Positions 1-6,859 of a stretch of 48,004 nucleotides of DNA are shown one piece after another (the first letter of the stretch is position 1; every line of letters starts with the position of its first letter). This stretch comes from DSOS01 sp035286585. GTDB taxonomy: Bacteria > Chloroflexota > Anaerolineae > Anaerolineales > UBA4823. The notes under the pieces are model-generated. The model was not told the origin of the DNA and did no database searches. It saw only the letters and a program-made list of their open reading frames with translations. A program made the position numbers and the translations under genes. The stretch lies in assembly GCA_035286585.1 (NCBI GenBank), contig DATEDC010000009.1, forward strand, positions 1 to 48,004, in the 5' to 3' direction.

Positions 1-488
1 TTATTCTCCGCCCACTGTATCGTGCTCGAGGAAAATTCTGCCGAGCTACACATAGGGATGCCCGTTACCATTCCTGCATTGGGGAATTCTTCGAACACCT
101 TGAGGTGAGCTGAGAGCCAACCGGGGTAGAAATATATGTCGCTGTCAGCGTAAGCTATGTATTCACCTGGGGCAGCGCCGAAAATCAAGTTCCACGCGCC
201 GCTTTTGCCTATGTTTCTGTTTGAAAGCATCAGGTATTGGATTTTTCCAGCCTGATGTGCATCTTGAAGATATTGTCGCACCTCCGGGCAACTGGCGTTG
301 TCGAAAACAAGCAGGTCGTATGGGTCGGGGGTGTTTTGCCAGATGCTGTTCAGGCAGGTCTTCAGCACCTCCAGACTTTGGGTGTAGTAACCACCAAGGA
401 ATGGAATATAAGTGAGCACGGCTACAGTTACTTGCTCAGGCTGGCTCACCGTTTCGATAAATTTAGCCGGGTTTTGACCCACTCGCAT
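1..488 (-). CDS. GT2-type glycosyltransferase, C-terminus cut by window edge
   Basis: The reading frame opens at an ATG at 488 and continues off the left edge, so about 162 N-terminal residues are visible. After a short lead it has the family-2 start VTVAVLTYIPF, then LLVFDNASCPEVRQYL (the 'D-N-x-S' nucleotide-binding turn), NRNIGKSGAWN and the metal-binding DxD-like segment AYADSDIYFYPGW. This is a GT-A fold nucleotide-sugar transferase, expected to act in the cytoplasm at the membrane on a lipid-linked or surface glycan. It follows the lipoprotein gene with a 24-bp gap and is the last visible gene of the minus-strand glycan operon. The family is clear; donor and acceptor sugars cannot be read from the sequence. 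Confidence 0.85.
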   Translation of the reverse strand, partial: MRVGQNPAKFIETVSQPEQVTVAVLTYIPFLGGYYTQSLEVLKTCLNSIWQNTPDPYDLLVFDNASCPEVRQYLQDAHQAGKIQYLMLSNRNIGKSGAWNLIFGAAPGEYIAYADSDIYFYPGWLSAHLKVFEEFPNAGMVTGIPMCSSAEFSSSTIQWAEN

Positions 489-512
489 GGAAAATTCCTC
501 TACATTCCCTGA

Positions 513-1217
513 TTACCTGGTTGGCACCAGTAAATCTCCAAGCAGATATTTGTTGGCCACCACGGTGATATCTTTGATTTCTTTAAACTGGCGGATGGTT
601 TGCCACACCTGGGCGCGGTAGAGCAGCCGGTCGCAGTTATCCTTGGGCTTGGTAAAAGAGCCGCTCAGATAGATGACTGTCACTCCGCTATATTTTTTGA
701 AATCGACGCGATCAACCCTGAGACCCGATTGGTACAGCGGGTTGTACAGGTCGCCGACATATTTCACCCCGGTGGAAAACAGGCTGTTGAGCGCCAGGGT
801 GACGTCTTTGACCACATCCCCGCTCGGGCGATGACCGGTGCTCACCGGGAGCAGGCTGTCTCCGCAACCGACGTTCCCGCCGGTGCCGAGGATGACGAGA
901 TATTTGACGATCGCCTGCGAGGCTGAAAGCGGCTGAGCGGTGGAGGTTGGTGTGGCAGTCTCGGTGGGCGTGAGCGTCAGCGTTAAGCTGGGTGGCAGCG
1001 TCTCTGTTGCCGTGGGCGGCTGGGTGGCTGTGCTGGTTTCGGTCAGCGTTTCTGTGGCTGTGGGCGGCATTGCCGTATCGCTTGGTAGGAGTAAAGTTGA
1101 GGTGGCAGGGGCAGGCGTAGCGGTGGGCGCCTCCTGAGCCGCCGCGCTGCACGCGGTGAAAACCAAGAGCAGGGTAAAAATGAACGACAGCTTGATGAAT
1201 GTCAATGTGTAGTGCAT
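513..1217 (-). CDS. Lipoprotein with Thr/Pro linker and GerMN-like domain
   Basis: This is a predicted secreted lipoprotein of 234 residues. The N-terminus has a lipid-type signal peptide with a hydrophobic run ending in LVFTAC, so Cys23 is the probable lipidated residue. Residues about 30-98 are a low-complexity Thr/Pro/Ala/Glu linker of the kind common on Chloroflexota surface proteins. The C-terminal ~130 residues (starting ASQAIVKYLVILG, with VGCGDSLLPV, a helix with ALNSLFSTG, VTVIYLSGSF and a final RQFKEIKDITVV) follow the order of the GerMN domain known from GerM-type sporulation and cell-wall proteins. I infer an envelope-associated, non-enzymatic role. It lies between two glycosyltransferase genes, which suggests a structural or assembly role for the glycan, but that is only context. 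Confidence 0.75.
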   Translation of the reverse strand: MHYTLTFIKLSFIFTLLLVFTACSAAAQEAPTATPAPATSTLLLPSDTAMPPTATETLTETSTATQPPTATETLPPSLTLTLTPTETATPTSTAQPLSASQAIVKYLVILGTGGNVGCGDSLLPVSTGHRPSGDVVKDVTLALNSLFSTGVKYVGDLYNPLYQSGLRVDRVDFKKYSGVTVIYLSGSFTKPKDNCDRLLYRAQVWQTIRQFKEIKDITVVANKYLLGDLLVPTR

Positions 1218-1266
1218 ACGCTCTCTCGAATTGAAGATGTGATCTTGTGATGGCTTTATTGATCGC

Positions 1267-2169
1267 TCAATAAATAGTCCGTCTAAAGCGGCGCAATCTG
1301 CGGATCAAGAACTTGCGCAGGGCGCCTGCCTGCTCCGCTTGCGGATAAAGCCGTAACTCGGCTTTTCTCGCCAGCCTCGCCAGGCTGGGGCGCGGGGGAC
1401 GCAATCGCCCATCGACCAGCTCCTTATCGCTGTCCAGGGTGAGGTACAGGTTTTTCGCTCCGCCGGCGAGGCGTATGTTGTCGTCTGATTCCCGGAGGTT
1501 GTAATGAGGCGTGTTCCCGGGCAGGTGACGGTAGTCATGGTTTTGGTGGATTGCCGTGACGGAGGCGGTTGCGTCCACGGTGGGCCAGTCCTGCTGGCGG
1601 GCGTGATAGATCATCCAGTTATCCCAACCCGCCCTGCCGATGGCAAACGCGGGGATGTCGGTGAAACATTCCCGAGGAAAGACGAAGTAGTCGCTCCCCG
1701 CTGGTTGGTGCAGACTTCCCGCCCGGCGGACCATCTCTTGCAGGCGCGGCGCCCAGCCGGAGGAGAAATCCAGCGGCTGGCTGATGTCCAGGTCCCAACG
1801 CCGACCGACAATGAGGAAACGCTCCGCCTGCGCCCAAACCCTCTCCGCTGCGGATAACAGGTCTGGCAGGAAAAGCATATCTGCATTGGTGTACATGAGC
1901 AACGGACTCGAGCTGTTTTCACGCGCCAGGGCGAAAATGGAGCTGACCAGCGGGGTGCCAAGCTCATTGCGGGCGACTTCTGGCAGGCAGCGCACCCCGA
2001 TTTCCTGGGCGACCTGGTTCATGCCTTCCTCTTCTCCGATCAGCAGCGCCTCGACCCGGGAGCCCAGGCTCAGCCAGGATCGGATCGCGTTGCGCTGGAT
2101 CATTGTGATGTGAGGGTCAGTGAAGGGCTTTGGGGTAGAGAAAATGGTCAGGAGAGGCCTCGTAGGCAT
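1267..2169 (-). CDS. Glycosyltransferase-like protein, GT-A type
   Basis: A 300-residue cytoplasmic protein without membrane segments. It begins LLTIFSTPKPF, has a Rossmann-like first half, and carries LLMYTNADMLFLPDLL at about residues 90-105. That segment corresponds to the DxD-type metal site of GT-A transferases, here in the form N-A-D. Further family-like features are the GSDYFVFPRE segment and GWDNWMIYHA, resembling the acceptor-side motif of GT2-like enzymes. The C-terminus is very basic (repeated RR), which could bind the membrane surface. It sits 13 bp downstream of a methyltransferase in the same operon. I read it as a glycosyltransferase of an uncommon subfamily; the exact family and substrate are not recognised. 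Confidence 0.65.
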   Translation of the reverse strand: MPTRPLLTIFSTPKPFTDPHITMIQRNAIRSWLSLGSRVEALLIGEEEGMNQVAQEIGVRCLPEVARNELGTPLVSSIFALARENSSSPLLMYTNADMLFLPDLLSAAERVWAQAERFLIVGRRWDLDISQPLDFSSGWAPRLQEMVRRAGSLHQPAGSDYFVFPRECFTDIPAFAIGRAGWDNWMIYHARQQDWPTVDATASVTAIHQNHDYRHLPGNTPHYNLRESDDNIRLAGGAKNLYLTLDSDKELVDGRLRPPRPSLARLARKAELRLYPQAEQAGALRKFLIRRLRRFRRTIY

Positions 2170-2182
2170 AACAGATCGTTTT

Positions 2183-3109
2183 TTAGTGAGCAGGTAACCA
2201 GGCCCAGCGTGGCAGCAGGCGGATAAGCAATTGGCGGCGAAATAACCCCAAACGTCGCTTCATGGCTACATTTTTCTCTTCATTGACCGGGAGGGTCATT
2301 GGATGAGCCCGAGGCTTTGCCAGAACAGTCAGGTACAGCGGCAATATCTTCGAGCGCGGCTGCCCGTGGCGGCGCAGGAACAGCGGGGTAAAACCGGCTT
2401 GCTGCAGCGTTTGAAGCAGTGTGTGGGGGCTGAAAGCGACCAGGTGAGCCACCTCGAAGCAGTCGTGCGCGTAAAGGTTTGGGACTTCCACCAGCAGGCG
2501 TCCATCGGGCGTCAGCACATTTTCGCGCAAGGAAGCCAGGTAACTCACCGGCTCGGGGAGATGCTCCAGGACGTGCGCCATGCTGATGAAATCGAAGCGC
2601 TTCTCCCCCGCGGCCAGCATTAGGTCCAGCGAGGCGTAAACGGTAAACCCCTCGTTTTGCGCGTATTCCCGGTAAGCCGCGCCCGGCTCGATGCCTACCG
2701 GCTGGCAGGCGAAGCGGCGCAGAAAGCGCTCCAACAAAAAGCCGGCCGAACAGCCGATATCCAGGTGGCGGGTCACTTTATTCAACCGCCCATCGACGGC
2801 GTGGATTAAAGCTATGGCGCGTTTGCGCTGCGCGAGCAGGTCTTTGCTCCCTGGCTTTTCGCCGCCCTGGTAGAGCTCCCGGTAGCCGCGGGTGTAAAAA
2901 TCGGCCAGTTCTGCCTGGGTCATCCGCGGGGATTGGTAAACCAGCCCGCAGGAACGGCAAATCCGGTTCGTCACCTGTTCGCCGCGAAAGGTGCGCTGGT
3001 CGAAGGGGCTGCTTTGCGAGCTGCCGCATAAAGGGCAGTTTCTGACCTCCTCGCTCATCGTTTGCCTGAAGGGGTAAGACACAGATGGATTGGCTTCAAC
3101 GCCGCTCAT
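2183..3109 (-). CDS. SAM-dependent methyltransferase with N-terminal zinc ribbon
   Basis: The 308-residue protein begins with a zinc-binding knuckle (CPLCGSS, then CRSCGLVYQSPR) followed by a class I Rossmann methyltransferase domain. Motif I is HLDIGCSAGFLLERF and the post-I region is VGIEPG. HVLEHLPEP is typical of sugar C- and O-methyltransferases. The arrangement matches enzymes methylating deoxysugars or glycan termini, so it probably modifies a sugar of this locus. The first ATG (3109) overlaps the upstream gene by 14 bp and has no visible ribosome site; an internal ATG at 3058 (MSEEVRNC) just before the zinc knuckle is an equally likely start. A basic C-terminal tail (RRLGLFRRQLLIRLL) may touch the membrane. 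Confidence 0.82.
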   Translation of the reverse strand: MSGVEANPSVSYPFRQTMSEEVRNCPLCGSSQSSPFDQRTFRGEQVTNRICRSCGLVYQSPRMTQAELADFYTRGYRELYQGGEKPGSKDLLAQRKRAIALIHAVDGRLNKVTRHLDIGCSAGFLLERFLRRFACQPVGIEPGAAYREYAQNEGFTVYASLDLMLAAGEKRFDFISMAHVLEHLPEPVSYLASLRENVLTPDGRLLVEVPNLYAHDCFEVAHLVAFSPHTLLQTLQQAGFTPLFLRRHGQPRSKILPLYLTVLAKPRAHPMTLPVNEEKNVAMKRRLGLFRRQLLIRLLPRWAWLPAH

Positions 3110-3974
3110 CGATATCGCGATAATGTTTGTGTATAACCGCGGCGTTTATTTCCACCAGCCCGGGTTCGCGTTGGAGCAAATCCAGCACTTCCAGCCAGGA
3201 GAAATCATCCCGACCATCAAAGCGGGCGTAGATCAGGCGCAGCAGTTCCAGGTCCTCCGCCGTGTCCACCGTCCAGCGCATCCATCCATAATCAGGGTAG
3301 TGATGCTGCAGGCCGACGCGAAAACCGCGCGGCGAGATGGCTTGGGCAATCGTCGGGCTCTCCACCGGTTGCGGGAAGGGGCGCAGCGCTTCTGGCGGGA
3401 TGCCTTCGTAAAAATAGGGCATGACATGCTCGCGCTGGTGCGGCTCTGTGGCTTCGCTCCAGGCGCGTTCGAGCCCCTCAAAAGCGCACACCTCGGTATC
3501 CAGGCCGATCGGGTAGCTGCGTCCCCAGGGCGGGGGCAGGCGGTTGGCGAGGAAGTCGTAGGCGAATTTGCCCGCTGTGCTCTCCCCTGGCGGCTTTCCG
3601 CCTGGCGAGTATCCCAGGAATGCGCTGACGGCCTGGTCGACGAGGTTGGGGTCGATCACCGGGCAATCCGCGGTGATGCGCACGATGACTTCGGCGCGAT
3701 AAAGTCTGGCAGCCTGGTAGCAGCGGTCGAGCACATCGTGGACATCACCGCGAGTACTGGGGTAATTGCGCTTCTGGCAAAAGGCTTCCGTTTCGTCATC
3801 CGCCGGGTCCAGTGTGGTCGCGACCACTACTTCATCCACGGATTTCGCCCGTCTGAGACGCTCGACAACCCGCCTCAGCATGGGCTCGCCGGCGATGTCC
3901 GCCAGGATTTTCCCCGGCAGGCGCCTCGAAGCCATGCGCGCCTGCACGATTGCGACGATTCTCGGATGGTTCAT
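3096..3974 (-). CDS. SpsF-like cytidylyltransferase family protein
   Basis: A nucleotidyltransferase of the SpsF/CMP-sugar cytidylyltransferase type, about 292 residues from the chosen start. The signature opens the protein: IVAIVQARMASRRLPGKIL, the nucleotide-binding G/R/K loop. Later come VVVATTLDPADDE, RGDVHDVLDRCY and VRITADCPVIDP, the metal/nucleotide site. In Bacillus sps operons this family sits next to a NeuB-like synthase, as here with the gene at 5753-6820, and is thought to activate an acidic sugar. The frame is open upstream to 4055, but that extension overlaps the 3' end of the preceding glycosyltransferase and is partly encoded by its 15-bp repeats. The ATG at 3974 (MNHPRIVAI) is therefore preferred. 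Exact sugar unknown. Confidence 0.83.
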   Translation of the reverse strand: MNHPRIVAIVQARMASRRLPGKILADIAGEPMLRRVVERLRRAKSVDEVVVATTLDPADDETEAFCQKRNYPSTRGDVHDVLDRCYQAARLYRAEVIVRITADCPVIDPNLVDQAVSAFLGYSPGGKPPGESTAGKFAYDFLANRLPPPWGRSYPIGLDTEVCAFEGLERAWSEATEPHQREHVMPYFYEGIPPEALRPFPQPVESPTIAQAISPRGFRVGLQHHYPDYGWMRWTVDTAEDLELLRLIYARFDGRDDFSWLEVLDLLQREPGLVEINAAVIHKHYRDIDERR

Positions 3975-4014
3975 CGATCTATGTGACTCACTTGGGCGGG
4001 CAGGGCGGTACAGC

Positions 4015-5175
4015 TCATGCATCAATTTTGTCGCCGGCAATTTTGCCGCCGGCAACTTTGCCGCCGGATTTCAAGACTTGCGGATAAGCGCTCAGCAGTA
4101 CCTGGAAATTATTGCTCCAATCGGCGCGCATTTCAGCCAGGCGGCGGGCGGACCGGCCCATCTCGGGCAGCCTGTCGCGCTGGCCAACCGCACTGGAGAT
4201 GGCTTCCGCCAGTGAATTCGAGTCGCCATCCTGAAACAGCCAGCCATTCTCGCCCGGGGTGACCCATTCCCGGTTGCCCGGGATATCCGAAACCAGGGCT
4301 GGCTTGCCGCAAGCCAGCGCCTCCAGCAGGGAGATCGAAGTCCCATCGCTATGGGAGGCGCTGATATACAGGTCTGCCATACCGTACCAGCGGGGAAGCT
4401 CTGCCTGGCCGATCTGACCTGGGGTGAACACCCTGTCGCTCACCCCTGCCTGGGCGAAGGTGCTGTGCAGCAGTTCGGCTTGCGACCCGTTACCCAACAT
4501 GACCAGGCGCAGCTCGGGGTGCTGCTGGGCTGCCTGAGAAAACGCCCGGGCGATCATGTCGATGCCATAGATGGGCTCCCAACTACGCGTGGAAAGCAAA
4601 GTGAAAGTGTCTTCTTTCTCAGTCGCCCTCGAATCAGCGCTTTCTGCGGACGCGGGGGAGAAATGGCAGATATCCACGCCCCAGGGGAAGGTGACGATGC
4701 GCTCGTCCGGCATGCCGTAATCCACGGCGAGCTGGCGAATCGTGTTGCAGTCTCCCACCAGCAGGTCGCTCCGCCGCAAGGTGAAACGCGTCGCCCATGC
4801 CCAGAAAATATCCCGCCGGGCGTCGTGGATCAGGTCATAGCCCCACGACATACTGATCAAGGGGTGAAAACCGCTCAACGCAGCCAGGAAGGCCGAGCGT
4901 TGAATAGGTCCGGCCTGGATCAGGTCTGGCTGGACCTGGCGGATGACGCCCTTCAGGCTGGCAAGCAGGCGGAGCCCATCGCCCAGCCGCACTGGGCGCA
5001 ACCCGCCGGCCCAGCTCACGGCTTCGATCTCCGGCGGCAGGGGACGATCCTCAAATTGGTGAGCGCCGTGCTCCAGCCTCAGGTAGTAAACCTTGTGCTC
5101 GGTCTTCGCCAGGGCGGAAAGAAAGCGGTGATCGTGGGTGGTGTAATCGCGAGTGAAATAAAGAATACGTGCCAT
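4015..5175 (-). CDS. GT4 (GT-B fold) glycosyltransferase
   Basis: A 386-residue GT-B enzyme with an N-terminal acceptor domain starting ARILYFTRDYTTHDH and a C-terminal nucleotide-sugar domain. The latter carries the GT4 motif set: LLSTRSWEPIYGID, LRLVMLGNGSQ, the loop YISASHSDGTSISLLEALAC with the catalytic E-x7-E type acidic residues, GKPALVSDIPGN and GENGWLF. It should transfer a sugar from an NDP donor to the growing glycan on the cytoplasmic face. The last residues (KVAGGKIAGDKIDA) are encoded by three 15-bp direct repeats and are not family sequence, so the C-terminus has been extended by repeat DNA. Its start codon sits immediately beside the heptad array that follows the S23 gene. Confidence 0.9.
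   Translation of the reverse strand: MARILYFTRDYTTHDHRFLSALAKTEHKVYYLRLEHGAHQFEDRPLPPEIEAVSWAGGLRPVRLGDGLRLLASLKGVIRQVQPDLIQAGPIQRSAFLAALSGFHPLISMSWGYDLIHDARRDIFWAWATRFTLRRSDLLVGDCNTIRQLAVDYGMPDERIVTFPWGVDICHFSPASAESADSRATEKEDTFTLLSTRSWEPIYGIDMIARAFSQAAQQHPELRLVMLGNGSQAELLHSTFAQAGVSDRVFTPGQIGQAELPRWYGMADLYISASHSDGTSISLLEALACGKPALVSDIPGNREWVTPGENGWLFQDGDSNSLAEAISSAVGQRDRLPEMGRSARRLAEMRADWSNNFQVLLSAYPQVLKSGGKVAGGKIAGDKIDA
4025..4069. repeat. Three 15-bp tandem repeats inside a GT4 gene tail
   Basis: Three consecutive 15-bp copies (4025-4039, 4040-4054, 4055-4069) of a word close to ATTTTGCCGCCGGCA, differing at one to four positions. On the minus strand they encode the last residues of the glycosyltransferase as a repeating Gly-Gly/Asp-Lys-Ile/Val-Ala pattern. 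The unit length of 15 equals that of the array at 5692-5751, but the sequence is different. Confidence 0.9.
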
Positions 5176-5183
5176 GTATTAAA

Positions 5184-5240
5184 GTGTCAAGTGCCAGGTG
5201 CCAAGTACCAGGTGTTTACGTGTCAAGTGTCATGTTTCAC
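5184..5240. repeat. Heptad array, left arm of S23 cassette 1
   Basis: Eight consecutive units of GTGTCAR type: GTGTCAA, GTGCCAG, GTGCCAA, GTACCAG, GTGTTTAC (8 bp), GTGTCAA, GTGTCAT, GTTTCAC. The array starts eight bases from the start codon of the downstream GT4 gene. It is the inverted counterpart of the array at 5692-5751: GTGTCAAGTG at 5184-5193 and again at 5220-5229 is exactly complementary to CACTTGACAC at 5720-5729. Confidence 0.92.
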
Positions 5241-5274
5241 GCAATTTTCTGGGATACAGCAAATCGGCCTGGTT

Positions 5275-5652
5275 CTATTTCCCAACTGACCGCTTTTTCA
5301 GGGAACTCTTCAAGCCGCCAATAAGGGCCTTGGTTTTTTCTGCCTGAGCGTAACTGGATTTGAAGGTGTCTTCATCGATATAACCGATATCCAGGGCCGT
5401 ATAAAGCAACGATTGCACTTCCACTGTCGAGCGCCTGGCAATGCCGAGAAAGCGCCCGAATTCGACATTTGAGTCGCAATCAAAGCCTTCCGCGATATTA
5501 GCCATGGCTGAAACCGCGGCGCGTTGTATTTGATCGCGCAGGCCGTAGTCCCGCGCGAATTGCTCGTATCGCGTCAGTGAATAGATATTCTGTGTCAATA
5601 TCCGAGCCTCTTGCCAGGCCTGTATGTCCTGAAATCGTTTTATCAACGCCAT
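5275..5652 (-). CDS. S23 / 23S rRNA IVS-type four-helix bundle protein (copy 1)
   Basis: A 125-residue, all-helical protein of the S23 (four-helix bundle) family. Family landmarks are IQAWQEARIL near the start, the conserved helix RDQIQRAAVSAMANIAEGF, then FGRFLGIARRSTVEVQSLLY and ALDIGYI. Homologues are encoded inside intervening sequences of 23S rRNA in spirochaetes and others, and resemble Avd accessory proteins of diversity-generating retroelements. No reverse transcriptase or template repeat is near this copy. It fills the gap between the neuB-like gene and a GT4 gene and is bracketed by inverted short-repeat arrays. A cellular function for stand-alone copies is not established. Copy 2 is at 15311-15727 and is clearly diverged from it. 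Confidence 0.93.
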   Translation of the reverse strand: MALIKRFQDIQAWQEARILTQNIYSLTRYEQFARDYGLRDQIQRAAVSAMANIAEGFDCDSNVEFGRFLGIARRSTVEVQSLLYTALDIGYIDEDTFKSSYAQAEKTKALIGGLKSSLKKRSVGK

Positions 5653-5691
5653 CGTGTTTTTACCTTTGATCTTACCCAGACGATGCTGTTA

Positions 5692-5751
5692 CCTGACACC
5701 GTAACACGTGACACTGGATCACTTGACACCGGAACACCTGACACTGGAACA
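5692..5751. repeat. 15-bp repeat array, right arm of S23 cassette 1
   Basis: Four tandem 15-bp units (5692-5706, 5707-5721, 5722-5736, 5737-5751), for example CTTGACACCGGAACA and CCTGACACTGGAACA. Each is a 7/8-bp pair; read on the minus strand they alternate GTGTCAG-type heptads with GTGTTCCA-type octads. The array runs directly into the stop codon of the neuB-like gene at 5753-5755. It is inverted relative to the array at 5184-5240 on the other side of the S23 gene. Confidence 0.92.
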
Positions 5752-5752
5752 C

Positions 5753-6820
5753 TTATTCACCCAACTCCCTCCAGCGCAGCTCTTTGCCGGCCGGCAGATC
5801 TTTCAACGCGCGGGCGCCCAGCACGCTTTCGATCTCGGATGGTTTGATCGCGCCGGGGGTGGCGGGGCGCAGCACGGCGATCATCCCGCGGCTGAGCACT
5901 TCGCCGGCCTCGATATCCTGGGCAGCCCGCAGGCAGCGGCGCTGGACGATAGCCGTTTGCCTCTCATTCTCAGCGATGAATTTATCCGTGGAGCCCAGGG
6001 CGCGTTCCAGCAGGCGGGTCTCTTCGACCATCTTCGCCCAGTTGTCCGGGTTCATGGCGAACTTGTGGTCGGGTCCCTCGCGGTCATTGCTGTCAGTAAA
6101 GTGCCTTTCGATCACCCGGGCGCCCAGAGCGACCGCGCCCAGGACCGGAGCCACGGCGTGGGTGTGGTCCGAAAGACCCAAAATAACCTCCGGAAACATG
6201 GTGGCGTAAGTCTTGAGCACGTTGAGATGCAGGTGATCGTAGTTATCCGGGCTGGCGGTGTAGTTGGTATTGCACTGCATGAGCACGAGCTGGGGGTTGA
6301 TTTTCAAGATGGCGTGCACAGCGCGCTGAACCTCTCCAATGGTCGAGGCTCCGCTGGCGACGAACAACGGTTTTCCCTTCCTTGCCATGCGTTCCAGCGC
6401 TTCGATCCAGTCGATCTCGCCCGAGCCGGCTTTGTACATTTGAACGTACGGATCCAGCCAATCGATGGCCTCGAAATCGTAGGGTGAAGAGAAGTAATCG
6501 ATGCCCTCCTCTTTGCACTCTTCCAGCAGGGTCAGCGTCCACTCGAAGGGGATGGAGGCCTCCTGGTACACCTGGAAAACTGATTTGCTCCAGCTTGCCT
6601 GGTGCGAGACCTGCCCTCCCATCTGGCGGAAGCCGTAATCCGAGACAATCTCGGGAGCGCGGAAGTTTTGGAACTTGGCCGCGTCGGCGCCGGCTTCCTT
6701 CGCCAGCCGGATGAGCTTTTTGGCGCGTTCCAGGTCACCGTCATGGTTGGCGGCGATATCGGCGATGAAATATGTCGGGTGGCGCAGGCCGATGGTGCGG
6801 GTTCCGATCTGGATTTCCAT
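5753..6820 (-). CDS. NeuB/SpsE/PseI-family nonulosonic acid synthase
   Basis: A 355-residue enzyme of the sialic acid synthase family. It should condense phosphoenolpyruvate with a six-carbon amino sugar to form a nine-carbon acid sugar. The TIM-barrel half carries FIADIAANHDGDLERAK, DAAKFQNF, YFSSPYDFEAIDWL, YKAGSGEIDW, LFVASGAST, LMQCNTNYTA, LGLSDHTHA and IERHFTDSNDREGPDHKFA; these include the E/K/H residues typical of the active site. The last ~60 residues (RRCLRAAQDIEAGEVLSRGM) form the SAF/antifreeze-like domain. NeuB, LegI and PseI cannot be separated by eye; a PseB-like gene two genes upstream favours a pseudaminic-type or SpsE-type product. The stop codon abuts the repeat array of the S23 cassette. 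Confidence 0.92.
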   Translation of the reverse strand: MEIQIGTRTIGLRHPTYFIADIAANHDGDLERAKKLIRLAKEAGADAAKFQNFRAPEIVSDYGFRQMGGQVSHQASWSKSVFQVYQEASIPFEWTLTLLEECKEEGIDYFSSPYDFEAIDWLDPYVQMYKAGSGEIDWIEALERMARKGKPLFVASGASTIGEVQRAVHAILKINPQLVLMQCNTNYTASPDNYDHLHLNVLKTYATMFPEVILGLSDHTHAVAPVLGAVALGARVIERHFTDSNDREGPDHKFAMNPDNWAKMVEETRLLERALGSTDKFIAENERQTAIVQRRCLRAAQDIEAGEVLSRGMIAVLRPATPGAIKPSEIESVLGARALKDLPAGKELRWRELGE

Positions 6821-6859
6821 AAGACCTCCGTGTCAGAGATGGGCCGGGTTATTTTTAGC

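Noticed and set aside
237..512. 91-codon plus-strand frame near the left edge
   Set aside because: Opposite strand to a clear GT2 N-terminus that continues out of the window.
3090..3986. 298-codon plus-strand open frame opposite the SpsF-like gene
   Set aside because: It mirrors a gene with clear family motifs; long antisense frames are expected in GC-rich coding DNA and its translation shows no recognisable domain.
4351..5289. 312-codon plus-strand frame opposite the GT4 gene
   Set aside because: Antisense shadow of a gene with full GT4 motifs; no ribosome site or domain, and it runs into repeat DNA.
5184..5751. CRISPR array
   Set aside because: Units are 7-15 bp, contiguous, without unique spacers, and no cas gene is present.
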